Source of the DNA: Pectobacterium brasiliense
Lineage (GTDB): Bacteria; Pseudomonadota; Gammaproteobacteria; Enterobacterales; Enterobacteriaceae
DNA: 64,000 nucleotides
Reading direction: 5' to 3'
Assembly (NCBI RefSeq): GCF_013449685.1
Contig: NZ_JACDSF010000008.1
Coordinates: 56,263 to 120,262 of the forward strand
The position numbers were made by a program, and so were the translations under genes. The notes beneath the pieces were generated by a model. It ran no database searches and was not told the DNA's origin. It saw nothing but the letters and a program-made list of their open reading frames with translations. Within the stretch, counting starts at the first letter, position 1. The number at the start of each line of letters is the position of its first letter. Shown here piece after piece: positions 35,001 to 44,175 of this stretch.

Positions 35001-36158
35001 ATTACGCACATAGGTAATCTCGTCCAGAATATAATTGAACGGCACATCCTGGTATCTCAAGGTTTCTTCACACTCGGCGCGCGCGCCCTCGATCAGGGAG
35101 GCGACACTGGCATTAGGATCGATATCAAAACGTAATGGCAGGGTATTCATGAATAGCCCCATCATGTTTTGCGTGGCAGGTAAATTTCGGTTGGCAAACG
35201 GTGCGCCGATGATGATTTCCTGCTGCCCGCTGTATTTATGCAGCAGGAGTTGGTATGCCGTGAGGATAACGTGGAATTGTGTCGCCTGATGCTGTGTCGC
35301 ACAGGTTTGCAAGCGCTGGCAGAAAGATGCATCAAAGAACTGGCTGGCGATTCCCCCAGTGGTGCTCATTTTGGCCGGACGCGGGTAATCTGTTGCCAGA
35401 TCTAACTGCCCTGTGATGCCATCCAGCTTCTTCGCCCAGTAGGCCAGCCCGGTCTGGTATTCGCCCTCGGTATGCCACCGATCTTCCGCCAGTGCATAAT
35501 CGGCGAACTGGAGCGTTTTTTCGATAGGTAATGTCCCGCCCAGCAGCAGATGAAAGTAGTTTTCCATGAGCATCTTGAAGAACACATTGACCGTCCACCC
35601 GTCGGAAATAATGTGATGAAAGGTCAGGAACAGCACATAGTCGTACTGATGGGTTTTGACCATATGGAGATAAACCAAGGGGCCATTCTCCAGATCAAAA
35701 ACAATATTCCCTTTCGCCTTGGCCGTCTCCGAGACATATTTTTCAATGTCCTCTTCACTGAATGCGGAGATATCTTCAAAGCTGAACGTGAAAGACATAT
35801 CGTCAGCAACGCACTGGCACACGTCGTTATCGACCAGCCGGAATGTCGTACGCAGAATGTCATGTTGTTGCATCAGATAGTCGAGCGTTTGCTGTACTCG
35901 CTGCGGCTCCATGTCGTGCTCGATCCGGCAGGCAAGCACATAGGGATTATTGTAGACCTGACTATCGTCAAGGTATTGGGAGAGCATCCAGATGCGCTTC
36001 TGCGCGCTGGTCATGGGGAAGTGTACTCTGCCGGGTGTCGCGTGCGGAACAATGGCCTTGCCTGAGGCTGTGTTGCCCGTTTTCTTCTTTTCTCTTGCCA
36101 GCTTTTTGAGTTCATCCAGGCTAAGCGAGGTCAGTTTTGCGGTGGGAAGCTGCGTCAT
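32085..36158 (-). CDS. Nonribosomal peptide synthetase, C-A-PCP-TE, predicted Asp-activating
   Basis: Terminal NRPS module of 1357 residues. The N-terminus has a short helical stretch (SLSLDELKKLAREKK) that may dock to the PKS. The condensation domain carries HHIISDG (about residue 184). The adenylation domain shows YTSGSTGKPKG, HYGPTEC, YRSGDKG and GRLDRQVKVRGYRVE. My hand-read ten-residue specificity signature is DLTKVGHVGK, one change from the known Asp signature DLTKVGHIGK, so Asp (less likely Asn) is predicted. The carrier site is LGGNSLSALK (about 1039). The thioesterase has GWSLG (about 1167) and a C-terminal SGDHISMM histidine, so it releases the chain as an acid or ring. It follows the PKS by 77 bases. 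Confidence 0.94.
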   Translation of the reverse strand: MTQLPTAKLTSLSLDELKKLAREKKKTGNTASGKAIVPHATPGRVHFPMTSAQKRIWMLSQYLDDSQVYNNPYVLACRIEHDMEPQRVQQTLDYLMQQHDILRTTFRLVDNDVCQCVADDMSFTFSFEDISAFSEEDIEKYVSETAKAKGNIVFDLENGPLVYLHMVKTHQYDYVLFLTFHHIISDGWTVNVFFKMLMENYFHLLLGGTLPIEKTLQFADYALAEDRWHTEGEYQTGLAYWAKKLDGITGQLDLATDYPRPAKMSTTGGIASQFFDASFCQRLQTCATQHQATQFHVILTAYQLLLHKYSGQQEIIIGAPFANRNLPATQNMMGLFMNTLPLRFDIDPNASVASLIEGARAECEETLRYQDVPFNYILDEITYVRNPQINPIFQAILTYQVFPHFHSSYGGFKYKPLKVDYGTAKLDLNLWVEEDKDSDGLLFTMNYSSALFSINTIQRMLNDLRTVLETLITQPQLTVRDISLLSDEERRATIAQCRPTANALPPAVHRQFEQQAQQHPDAIAVRCEGRTFSYAQLNERANQLAHQLQKDGIAHGECVALFMPKSEYYVVAILAVLKAGGCYVPVDIDLPAQQVEFILQNSAARCVIIDEQAPGDGLPCLYVRQNRSMMPVSNPSQPQATDGPAYIIYTSGSTGKPKGVRVKHSQLSHYCQAIRPVLNLPPDARYGMFSSFSTDLAHTVLFPALIHQGQLDVISTELLRSPQELFAYLAQYPVDCIKITPSHLATLLTSPQAEALLPRKLLVIGGERVPLSLIKRIREFQASCRLLNHYGPTECTVGVTTYPVPDDLSLLSGDYLPIGKPLSDSHVLLLDPYHQLVPAGLPGEIYLGGSHVAEGYIGLPDQNNARFIPHPYLEGERLYRSGDKGRFLPDGNLEFMGRLDRQVKVRGYRVELTEIEQALQQVANATHVAIKQNTLPHGETVLTAYLCGIDEPSQATVKTALQKKLPDYMQPERWVWLDTMPLTASGKINYAALPQPSAEKRVAFHAPENQREHDLHEIYRDILQSETIDTQESFFTLGGNSLSALKLILSVNQHFGTSLSLGQLFENSSIAQLARVIEDKGSQTQAARVTINRGQPEYKPTLLLIHPAGGNVLCYSGLARELGERYPIYGIQVPDFSVNQPYNADVKALAAFYLSEAGDIVHRSRLVLGGWSLGATIAFEMAQQLAKKGITPTVLVLDQPAPEINIDGSADMNEAERLAYFAHKVALFTGTSFDLSEQSLADMSNAQRTSRFLAEFKRVRLVPESIGPGEFQDFINILQTHIYATDAYRGERYSGDVLVVEAEDILPGRIRLPESGLGWRRLTSGCLTVLPTSGDHISMMNAPHISRIAEQLKKVWQ

Positions 36159-36235
36159 TATCGAGTCTCATTTTGTGACATTCGGTTTTACATTAGCGGC
36201 CGCCTTCGAGATGCATACTGAAGGCGGCCGTTCCC

Positions 36236-39200
36236 TTATTCCTGCAATAAGGCTTCCAGCTCGGTAAGGATCAGCGTTGCTAACCCTTTCACGGTCTGGT
36301 TCTGGTAAAACAGATCAACGCGAATATCGATTTCAAATAGGCCGGAAACGGTAGACACGACCTGTACTGCCAGCAGCGAGTTACCGCCCAGTTCAGTAAA
36401 GCTGTCGTTAACCCCAATTCCCGAGATCCCCAGAATCGACTGCCAGACTTTGACGATCTCCTTCTCGATGTCATTTTCTGGCGCGACATAATCCACAGAG
36501 AGGGCCGGTCGGGCATATCCTTCCGTTGCTTCGCTATTCTGCAAAATGAATTCAGGCGTTTCCTGTTCAGGAATCGACTCATAAATGAGCTGTTCCAGAT
36601 CGCTGGTGACGACGACTAACTGTTCAAATTCCAGATGCGCGAGCTGGCGTTTTATTGCATCCAGCCCTTCTGGCAACAGAATGTCTTTATCTGCCAGATT
36701 CACTTTTACTGCTGCTGTGGCTGCCGTTGAGGCGTTTTCTGACGTCGCGAGCTGATTGCCCATCGTCATCTTCATCAGCGTGTAATTTTCCAGAACCAGC
36801 AGCGGAATGCCCTCTGGTGACAGGAACGTGATATCCATGACGATGGCGTTATCCTGCGGCTGATAGGCCTGCTTGAGCCTGGCGTGGGCGTAGCACTCTT
36901 TCCCCAGTGGCGATAAGAAGGTCATCTTGCCATAGCTGATAGGCAGGAAATTCTCCTGTGTAATCAACGACAGGCAGGAGATGGCCGTAGCATCAATCAC
37001 TGCGGGGTGGTACGGGTAGCGGGTAAGATCGTGCGTATACTCGCTTCCCAGCACTTTGTGGATCAGCCATTCGTTATCGCCCTGAACAATCTCGCGGTGG
37101 TTGTTCCAGCGCTGGCTAAACGACAGGAAATTCTCGCCCGTGTTGGCATTACCCAGCTCGGTGATAAACGGCGCGTAGGGAACCTGCGTGGTGCAGCGCT
37201 GTTTGATGGCGTCAATCGATTGTGGCGCGAGGTCAGCCGTTGGAGCGCCGTGGCCTATGCTTCCGAACGCGTGTTCTTGCCATGCCAGCTCAAGCACGCC
37301 CCGCGTCTTGAGGCTGAATTTATAGCCTTTCCCCTCTGGCGTCATGAATAGCCTCATCTGACGCGGCCAGGCATCGGTATAGATCACCGGCTTGGTCAGC
37401 ATCAGGTTCTTGACCTGAAGGCTTTCCTGAGACTTAAAGCCTGTCATGAACTCATGCAGCAGCGATAAGATTGTCGCCCCCACCAGTGAAGGTTGTTTCG
37501 CAAGGCGGTGCTCATCGATAACCCAGTCCTGCGTGGTGAGATTGACCTGATAGCTTTCCTGCGTGCCTTCACGTTCCAGGTGCGTCAGCAGGTCGCCTTT
37601 AGTTTCCTCAACGGCAGCCAGCTTGCTGTTTTTCTTCTCCTGCAGCTGTTTGCCCCAACGGACGGCCATTCCCACATCGCCCCATTTTCCCCAGTTCAGC
37701 GAGACGGTGCGCCCACGGCGATGCTGGTTGCGATAATGCGCAAAGGCATCCATAAACGCGTTACCCGAGCAGTAATCGATGCGGGCTTCGTCACCGACGA
37801 TGGAGGTAATAGAAGAGAATAAAATAAAGAAATCAGGCTGTTTGTCCTGCAGCAGCTCATCCAGAATGAGCGATCCTGCCACTTTGGGATCGAGCACGTT
37901 GGCGCAATCGGCGTCATTCTTCAGCGCAATGATACCGCCGCCAGCCACGCCTGCCGTATGGAACACGCCATCGACCTGCGGGAACGCGGATAACATCTCG
38001 CGCATACCGTGATAGTCATTCACGTCGACCTGCGCCAGATGTATCGTGTTGCCACGGGCTTCCAGACGTAAAACGCTCGCCAGTTTTTCACTGATAGGAT
38101 CGTCAACCGGATGCTGTTGGATCCAGGCTTGCCACTCTTCACGCGGTGGTAACGCCGTACGGTAAGTCAGGATGATCGCCGCATTACTGTTTTCAGACAG
38201 GTAGTTGGCGAGCAGTATCCCCAATCCACCCAGGCCGCCGGTGATGAGGTAGACGCCGTCGTCTTTCAATTCCGCAGGTAAACCGAGGGTGTCCTGCTTC
38301 AGATGCACGGCCTGATAACTTTCTTCCCAGCGCTGGTTTCCGCGGTAAGCCACCAGATTGCCGTGTGTGGCGATATGGCTTTCTGCAATCAGACTGTGGG
38401 CAAACTCATCAAGCTGTTCGGCGTTTTGTTTAAGATCGATATCCACCAGGTGGCACTGCACTTCAGGATACTCGTGATAGAACACGCGCGACGGCCCGAC
38501 CAGTAACGCATTCTCCGGTGAAGCGATGCGCTCACCCATCACGCTGAATGTGTTGCTGGTGGCGAAGGTCACATGCAGATCGTCCAGCAAATTCTCGTTC
38601 ACCAGCGCCTGCTGGAGATAGAGAGCAGGGTAGAACGTGTTCAGCGGTGAAGAGAGATAGGTGTGCTCAAGCGGCTGGACCTGTTCCGCCACCGTCAGGT
38701 TCCATAAATACAGGATGCGTGATGGACGTAACCCTTGTTCTGTCAGGCTTTTCAGTAGCCGGACATAATCGGCACGCGAGGATACATTGAGGGTGTATCG
38801 GCCTTCGGAAAGCGCTTCCTGATACTGCGTTCCCGGGCTGACGAAAAAGACCTTATGCCCGTCCTTTTCCAGCAGTTGCTTCGCACGTTCGGCGATCCCC
38901 TGCGTATCCGTCAGGAGCAGCCAGCAGGTGTTCTCTGCTTCAACGCGTTTGCCCGCCATGTATTTCGCCGGAATGGTTTTCTTCCAGGTTGGCATATAGA
39001 ACCAATCGCCGATATCCGCCTGTTTCCGCTTTTTAGCCTTAACGGATTGCTCACTCTGCATGTCATTACTGGCTGACGACAGGGCTGGCAGGGCGAAGCG
39101 TTTACGCTCAAAAGGGTAGCCCGGCAGCGGGACACGGCGACGGTGCTGTTCTGGATGATGCTGATGCCAGGGAACGTTTACGCCGCTTGCCCAAAGCGCA

Positions 39201-41737
39201 CCGAGCGTCGACAGGAGGTGTTCGCCGGATAAGGCTACGTCTTTCGCCGTTGGCAGGGAGGCATAAATCAATGCGCCGTCTTCTGCGCTGAAATGCTGCT
39301 TGGCAGACGATTCCAGCGAGCGTCCCGGTCCGACTTCAAGGAACACGAAATCGTGATGCTCATCAGCCATCAGCGTTTTGAAGGCGTGAGAGAACAGCAC
39401 CGGATTGCGTACGTGACGCACCCAGTAGTCGCTGTTTTTCGCCAGTTCTTCAGTCACCCATTCGCCGTTAACGGTAGACACAAATGGGATCTGTGGCGCG
39501 TGCAGCGTGATGCTATCAATGACCTTTTTGAAAGCGGGCAGCATGGGTTCCATCATGTGTGAGTGGAAAGCATGCGAGGTATCCAGATGTTTGCAGAAGA
39601 TATTGCTGTCTTCCAACTGCTGTTGGAAACGTGCGACATCGTTTGAAGCACCGGCGATGACGCATAATCCAGGGTAGTTAACCGCCGCAATTTCCAGCTT
39701 GCTGCCGTGAAGTTTGGCCTTCAGGGTTTCTTCATCGAGCAGGACGGCAAGCATATCTCCCGCGGGTAATGCCTGTACCATCTTGCCCCGCATCGCGACG
39801 GCTTTCAGTGCATCTTCCAGTGAGAACACGCCGGACAGGCAGGCTGCTACGTATTCCCCCACGCTGTGACCGATCATGACATCCGGCTGAATGCCCCATG
39901 ACATCCACAATTTTGCCAGACTGTACTCGATCACGAACAGGGACGGCTGGGTAAACTGGGTTTCATTAATGCGGGACTCGGCGATGTCGTCGCTGTCCTG
40001 AAAGATAATCGACGTCAGATTGACGTCCAGAATTGGTTCCAGATAGTCACAGCATTGATCCAGGCTCGCGCGGAAAACATCGTAGGTGTCGTACAGCTCA
40101 CGCGCCATATTGATGTACTGATTGCCCTGTCCCGGGAACATAAACACGACGGATTTTTGGTTTTTTCCCTGCTGCGTCACCACCAGTGAAGGCTGATCCA
40201 GCTTTGCCAGCAGTGAATCGCGATCCTTCCCGATAATAGCCGTGCTGTGAGAGAACTTTTGTCTCCCAACCTGCAAGGTGTAGGCGATATCTGCCAGATT
40301 GGCATCGTCATGCGCACTGAGGTAATCGCGCAGACGGTGTTTCATGTCTTCCAGCGCCGTGCGGCTTTTCGCGGAGAAAGGCAAAACCAGCAGGCTGTTG
40401 TCATGGATATCGCCCGCTTTTAGCGGCGGTGCGGCTTCCAGAATGACGCAGGCATTGGTGCCGCCGACGCCAAAAGAGTTCACCAGCGCGCGATGCGGTG
40501 TTTCTGACGGTTCCAGCTCACTGAGTTCGGTGTTCATGATGAACGGGCTGGTTTCAAACTCAATGTTAGGGTTTGGCGATTCGAAATGGAGCGAGGCTGG
40601 CAGTTTGCCGGTTTCCAGCGCCAGTGAGGCTTTGATGAGGCTGGCCATGCCTGACGCCGCGTCCGTATGGCCGATGTTGGTTTTCACCGATCCCAGACGG
40701 CAATATTGGGTTTTGTCCGTGTATTCCTGAAACGTCTGTGTGAGCGAGGTGAATTCGATGGGATCGCCCAGCGCCGTCGCGGTGCCGTGAGCTTCAACAA
40801 AGTTGATCGTGGCGGGATCGAGCTGCGCATTGGCGATCGCCTGTTTGGCAACGGCGATTTGCCCGTCGATGCTCGGCGCAGTAAAGCCAGCTTTCAGGTT
40901 ACCGTCGTTATTCACTGCGCCGCCTTTCAGTACGGCATAAATATGGTCGCCGTCGCGTACGGCGTCATTCAGTCGTTTCAGTAATACGACGCCAGCACCG
41001 CGGCTGAACACCGTGCCGTTGGCTCGCGAGTCGAAAGCATAGCAGCGACCATCCGCGGATTCCATGCCGCCTTGCATGTAGGGGTAACCCCGGCGTTCTG
41101 GCGTGTCCACGGAAACGCCGCCCGCGACGATCAGATCGCTTTCCCCGTTCAGCAGGCTGCTCATACCCATCACGACGGCGACCATCGCGGTTGAACAGGC
41201 GGTCTGTACGTTAACGCTCGGCCCTTTTAGGTTGAGCTTGTAAGACACTCGGGTCGTTACGTAGTCTTTATCATTGTTGGTGACGACCGATGCACCGCTG
41301 GCGTACTTCTGCACTTCAGGATGGGCATTCACTTTACTCAAATGCCAGGCGGTTCCCGTTCCGCCGAATATGCCCACTTTTCCAGGGTAGGTGGCAGGGA
41401 CGTAGCCGGCATCTTCAAACGCGTGCCAGCAGCATTCCAAAAAGACACGATGCTGTGGATCCATAATTTCGGCATCGCGGGGCGTAATATCGAAAAAATT
41501 AGCGTCAAAGTGCTGTGCGTTACCCAGAATCCCCCGGCGGCGAATATAGTTGGGTGAGGCGATCATCTCTTCTTCAATGCCTGACTCCCTCAGTTCTTCT
41601 TCACTGAATGTGCTGATCGTCTCCACGCCGTCCAACAGGTTTTGCCAAAATATTGCGGTATCTTCTGCACCGGGAAAGCGAGCCGACATTCCTACAATGG
41701 CAATATCCTTATCGCGGAACTGTTCTTGCTGTTTCAT
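36236..41737 (-). CDS. Type I polyketide synthase, KS-AT-KR-DH-ACP
   Basis: Single-module PKS of 1833 residues. The ketosynthase has its Cys in QTACSTAMVA (about 181) and histidines in VEAHGTATALGDP and KTNIGHTDAASG. The acyltransferase has GHSVGEY (about 622) and the specificity motif HAFH, pointing to malonyl-CoA. After a structural KR half comes the ketoreductase with TGGLGGLG (about 1167) and its Tyr in DYCSGNAFMD. A dehydratase-type hot-dog domain follows the KR with DWVIDEHRLAK and HPAVIDATA; the His and Asp are kept, but the usual HxxxGxxxxP is altered. The carrier site is LGGNSLLAVQ (about 1784). No enoyl reductase is seen. The KR-before-DH order is unusual. Confidence 0.94.
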   Translation of the reverse strand: MKQQEQFRDKDIAIVGMSARFPGAEDTAIFWQNLLDGVETISTFSEEELRESGIEEEMIASPNYIRRRGILGNAQHFDANFFDITPRDAEIMDPQHRVFLECCWHAFEDAGYVPATYPGKVGIFGGTGTAWHLSKVNAHPEVQKYASGASVVTNNDKDYVTTRVSYKLNLKGPSVNVQTACSTAMVAVVMGMSSLLNGESDLIVAGGVSVDTPERRGYPYMQGGMESADGRCYAFDSRANGTVFSRGAGVVLLKRLNDAVRDGDHIYAVLKGGAVNNDGNLKAGFTAPSIDGQIAVAKQAIANAQLDPATINFVEAHGTATALGDPIEFTSLTQTFQEYTDKTQYCRLGSVKTNIGHTDAASGMASLIKASLALETGKLPASLHFESPNPNIEFETSPFIMNTELSELEPSETPHRALVNSFGVGGTNACVILEAAPPLKAGDIHDNSLLVLPFSAKSRTALEDMKHRLRDYLSAHDDANLADIAYTLQVGRQKFSHSTAIIGKDRDSLLAKLDQPSLVVTQQGKNQKSVVFMFPGQGNQYINMARELYDTYDVFRASLDQCCDYLEPILDVNLTSIIFQDSDDIAESRINETQFTQPSLFVIEYSLAKLWMSWGIQPDVMIGHSVGEYVAACLSGVFSLEDALKAVAMRGKMVQALPAGDMLAVLLDEETLKAKLHGSKLEIAAVNYPGLCVIAGASNDVARFQQQLEDSNIFCKHLDTSHAFHSHMMEPMLPAFKKVIDSITLHAPQIPFVSTVNGEWVTEELAKNSDYWVRHVRNPVLFSHAFKTLMADEHHDFVFLEVGPGRSLESSAKQHFSAEDGALIYASLPTAKDVALSGEHLLSTLGALWASGVNVPWHQHHPEQHRRRVPLPGYPFERKRFALPALSSASNDMQSEQSVKAKKRKQADIGDWFYMPTWKKTIPAKYMAGKRVEAENTCWLLLTDTQGIAERAKQLLEKDGHKVFFVSPGTQYQEALSEGRYTLNVSSRADYVRLLKSLTEQGLRPSRILYLWNLTVAEQVQPLEHTYLSSPLNTFYPALYLQQALVNENLLDDLHVTFATSNTFSVMGERIASPENALLVGPSRVFYHEYPEVQCHLVDIDLKQNAEQLDEFAHSLIAESHIATHGNLVAYRGNQRWEESYQAVHLKQDTLGLPAELKDDGVYLITGGLGGLGILLANYLSENSNAAIILTYRTALPPREEWQAWIQQHPVDDPISEKLASVLRLEARGNTIHLAQVDVNDYHGMREMLSAFPQVDGVFHTAGVAGGGIIALKNDADCANVLDPKVAGSLILDELLQDKQPDFFILFSSITSIVGDEARIDYCSGNAFMDAFAHYRNQHRRGRTVSLNWGKWGDVGMAVRWGKQLQEKKNSKLAAVEETKGDLLTHLEREGTQESYQVNLTTQDWVIDEHRLAKQPSLVGATILSLLHEFMTGFKSQESLQVKNLMLTKPVIYTDAWPRQMRLFMTPEGKGYKFSLKTRGVLELAWQEHAFGSIGHGAPTADLAPQSIDAIKQRCTTQVPYAPFITELGNANTGENFLSFSQRWNNHREIVQGDNEWLIHKVLGSEYTHDLTRYPYHPAVIDATAISCLSLITQENFLPISYGKMTFLSPLGKECYAHARLKQAYQPQDNAIVMDITFLSPEGIPLLVLENYTLMKMTMGNQLATSENASTAATAAVKVNLADKDILLPEGLDAIKRQLAHLEFEQLVVVTSDLEQLIYESIPEQETPEFILQNSEATEGYARPALSVDYVAPENDIEKEIVKVWQSILGISGIGVNDSFTELGGNSLLAVQVVSTVSGLFEIDIRVDLFYQNQTVKGLATLILTELEALLQE

Positions 41738-41877
41738 TTCATTACCTCACCGTGAATATATTCGCCTCCTTTTCACGGCGCAGGCCGCTAACCTTCTTTC
41801 TCCGAATATTATCCAGAGGAAGAAAGGTCGACGTCCTACGCCGTGAATATAGAAGGGACAGCTACATTAAAAGTTAA
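41738..41877 (-). other. Gap between the 90-residue protein gene and the PKS gene
   Basis: 140 bases with no gene visible. GAGGTAATGAA precedes the PKS start. No convincing terminator was seen, so cotranscription with the upstream genes remains likely. Confidence 0.4.
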
Positions 41878-42150
41878 TTACTTTTTGCTACCTGCAAAGC
41901 CAGCAGTAACCCGGCTGATAAGGCTTTGCAGGTTAGAGGCCGACGGGTGTTGCAATGCTGCTTTGATTGAAACAGGAATGGCTGGAATAGACTTCGCACG
42001 CCAGTACTTCTTGGTGTTAGGAAGAATTTTCTGGCCAATCGCATAGTAGTGAGCGGGCTTGGATGAATTTGGGTGACTCAGAACAAATTTAATTGCCGAA
42101 TCCACTTTTGCTTTGACTGCCGAGGCAGCGTTCAATTGAGTTGCAGACAT
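41878..42150 (-). CDS. Unknown 90-residue basic protein within the NRPS/PKS operon
   Basis: I do not recognise this protein. It starts MSATQLNAASAVKAK at an ATG with AGGTGG seven bases upstream; an earlier possible start at 42195 would add a hydrophobic tail with poor initiation context. It has no Cys and no membrane segment. The composition is Lys/Ser/Ala-rich with predicted helices (VKAKVDSAIKFVL, SNLQSLISRV) and a central HYYAIGQKILPNTKKYW segment. It lies between the free carrier protein and the PKS, so it may be an assembly-line partner, an adaptor or a small secreted factor. A precursor peptide seems unlikely because no leader/core pattern is visible. Confidence 0.65.
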   Translation of the reverse strand: MSATQLNAASAVKAKVDSAIKFVLSHPNSSKPAHYYAIGQKILPNTKKYWRAKSIPAIPVSIKAALQHPSASNLQSLISRVTAGFAGSKK

Positions 42151-42249
42151 GGTATTACCACCTATTATCAGTGAAATAAGGATGATGAAACACATTGCCC
42201 ATTACAGGGCGGTTATTCCCCTGGAGGATAAATACGCTTTTTGGCGTAA

Positions 42250-42522
42250 TTACTTCTTGCTGCTTGATTTCCCAGCGTGTATTTCGCTAATACGCTTGCT
42301 TAGCATCTGTACCGTTGGGTATTGGAATAAATCAACAATAGAGATAGGTGACTCCATTTTGTTTTTTATTTCGCGATAAACCTTGGACATCAGCAGGGAA
42401 TTTCCGCCTGCATCAAAGAAGTTCTCTTGGATAGAGACTTTCGGATTGTTGAGTACGGTCCGCCAGATAGAAATAATATTTTTTTCTATCTCGGAAGGTA
42501 ATATTGCTTTGTCGTTTGACAT
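42250..42522 (-). CDS. Free-standing peptidyl/acyl carrier protein
   Basis: 90-residue discrete carrier protein. The phosphopantetheine attachment serine is in FFDAGGNSLLMSKVY (about residue 43), in a four-helix PCP-like context. GGTGAAAA precedes the ATG. It starts 10 bases after the stop codon of the free adenylation enzyme, so the pair is translationally linked and the enzyme probably loads this carrier. Such discrete A-PCP pairs often hold an amino acid for modification or for starting a chain. No phosphopantetheinyl transferase is in the window, so one must act from elsewhere. Confidence 0.92.
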   Translation of the reverse strand: MSNDKAILPSEIEKNIISIWRTVLNNPKVSIQENFFDAGGNSLLMSKVYREIKNKMESPISIVDLFQYPTVQMLSKRISEIHAGKSSSKK

Positions 42523-42532
42523 TTTTTCACCA

Positions 42533-44044
42533 TTAGTTATTTACGCAGGAACACAGCTTGGATTTATCAATTTTTCCATTGGGGTGCGTTGGCATTTTTT
42601 CCAACGCAACGAAATGAGAGGGCACCATGAAAAAAGGCAGCGTCTTGGCAAGGTGCGCTTTTATCTCCTGAATATCGATGTGCTTTTGATGCCGTAATAC
42701 ATAAAAGGCTGAGAGTGATGGCGCCGCGTTTTCCGAGCGCTTTTCGAGAATCACGGCAGCATGGTTAATTTGCGGTAGCGCCTGTATGTGCGTTTCTATT
42801 TCCGCCAGCTCAATACGGTGTCCGCGCAATTTAACCTGGCTGTCTATTCGGCCAATGAACTCCAGCACGCCATCGACGCGCTGCTTAACCCAGTCGCCGG
42901 TTTTATACATTTTCTGCCCGGTCTGATGGCTAAACGGGTCATCAACAAATCGCTCCTGCGTCAGCTTTTCCGCATGCAGATAGCCTTTTGCCAGAATATC
43001 CCCTGCCAGATAAAGCTCACCGCTTTCCCCCACATCGACAGGCTGTTGCGTCTCATCTAATACATAGGCGGCGGCATGAGGGATGGGTTTGCCAATCGGG
43101 GCAATTTTTTCTTCTGCTCCCGGCCGGCAGAGCCAATGACAGGCAAATATTGTTGCCTCGGTCGGGCCGTAGAGGTTGTGGATCTTTCCCGGATATTGCA
43201 GGGAAAGATCGTTGACCAGCGTTTGATCGAGCGCTTCGCCGCCAGAAAAAATATGACATAGAGAGGTGCAGCGGGATAGCACCTCCGCATCCACAATGAC
43301 GCGCAGTGCTGTCGGTACGAACTGCGCGACCGTGACCTGATGACGGTGCATAAATTCAGCCAGCAGCTGCGGATCGTACTTGGCATCCTCGGTAATAACC
43401 GCACAGCTTGCGCCGGCGATCAGCGGCCAGAAAATTTCCCACACTGAGACATCAAAGCTGAACGTGGACTGGTTCAGGACCACATCGTCGTGCTGTAGCA
43501 CGAAGGCGCTTTGCATCCACGCCAGATAATTGACCACCGTCCTGTGGCTGACCATGACGCCCTTTGGCGTTCCGGTTGAGCCGGAGGTGTACATCACATA
43601 ACAAAGCTGTTCTTCACTGACTGCGGGAAGCGTGTGAGTAGCCTGAACGCTCAGATTGATCTGATTGATGTCAACGATCTCACGATGGCTTGGTGCCAGC
43701 GTAAGCGCGTGGGCATTGTCGGTAATGACCAGACGCGCATCGGCATGATTGACCATGTAATCCAGGCGCTCGTGCGGATAGTAAGGATCAAGCGGTAAAT
43801 AGCAGGCACCGATTTTCAATACGCCGAGCAGGCTGACGATCAGGTTCGGGCTTTTATTCAAATAAATACCGACAACATCCTTCGGCTTTACGCCCCGCTG
43901 CAATAGATCGCTCGCCATTGCGTTTGCCCGCTGATCCAATTGCCGGTAGGTCAACGTTTCTGTATCGCTTCTCAGGGCGATGGCGTCCGGCGTTTGATGC
44001 CGCTGCTGTTCAAATAAGGTGTGGAGCACTCTTGCCGATGCCAT
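42533..44044 (-). CDS. Free-standing adenylation enzyme (amino-acid activating)
   Basis: 503-residue single-domain ANL enzyme that activates a substrate as an adenylate and transfers it to a carrier, most likely the adjacent one. The core motifs are complete: YTSGSTGTPKGV, NLYGPTEATI, YKTGDWVK, GRIDSQVKLRGHRIE and the C-terminal Lys in NGKIDKSK. My hand-read signature is DVWQFGLIFK. Asp at the first position indicates an alpha-amino acid. The rest resembles both Ser (DVWHLSLIDK) and Gly (DILQLGLIWK) codes, so a small amino acid is likely but not assigned. It is transcribed after the DUF2589 gene with a 131-base gap. Confidence 0.92.
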   Translation of the reverse strand: MASARVLHTLFEQQRHQTPDAIALRSDTETLTYRQLDQRANAMASDLLQRGVKPKDVVGIYLNKSPNLIVSLLGVLKIGACYLPLDPYYPHERLDYMVNHADARLVITDNAHALTLAPSHREIVDINQINLSVQATHTLPAVSEEQLCYVMYTSGSTGTPKGVMVSHRTVVNYLAWMQSAFVLQHDDVVLNQSTFSFDVSVWEIFWPLIAGASCAVITEDAKYDPQLLAEFMHRHQVTVAQFVPTALRVIVDAEVLSRCTSLCHIFSGGEALDQTLVNDLSLQYPGKIHNLYGPTEATIFACHWLCRPGAEEKIAPIGKPIPHAAAYVLDETQQPVDVGESGELYLAGDILAKGYLHAEKLTQERFVDDPFSHQTGQKMYKTGDWVKQRVDGVLEFIGRIDSQVKLRGHRIELAEIETHIQALPQINHAAVILEKRSENAAPSLSAFYVLRHQKHIDIQEIKAHLAKTLPFFMVPSHFVALEKMPTHPNGKIDKSKLCSCVNN

Positions 44045-44175
44045 GGTCTGATCCTCTGGTGATGCCAGGGGTCACGCCGGGCATCCTTTTACGCGTTATG
44101 CAGGTACGGCACACATGCACTATGCCGCTGAGTAATTGCCGCTGAGTAATATTGCGGCTGAACAATGTGCTTTGA

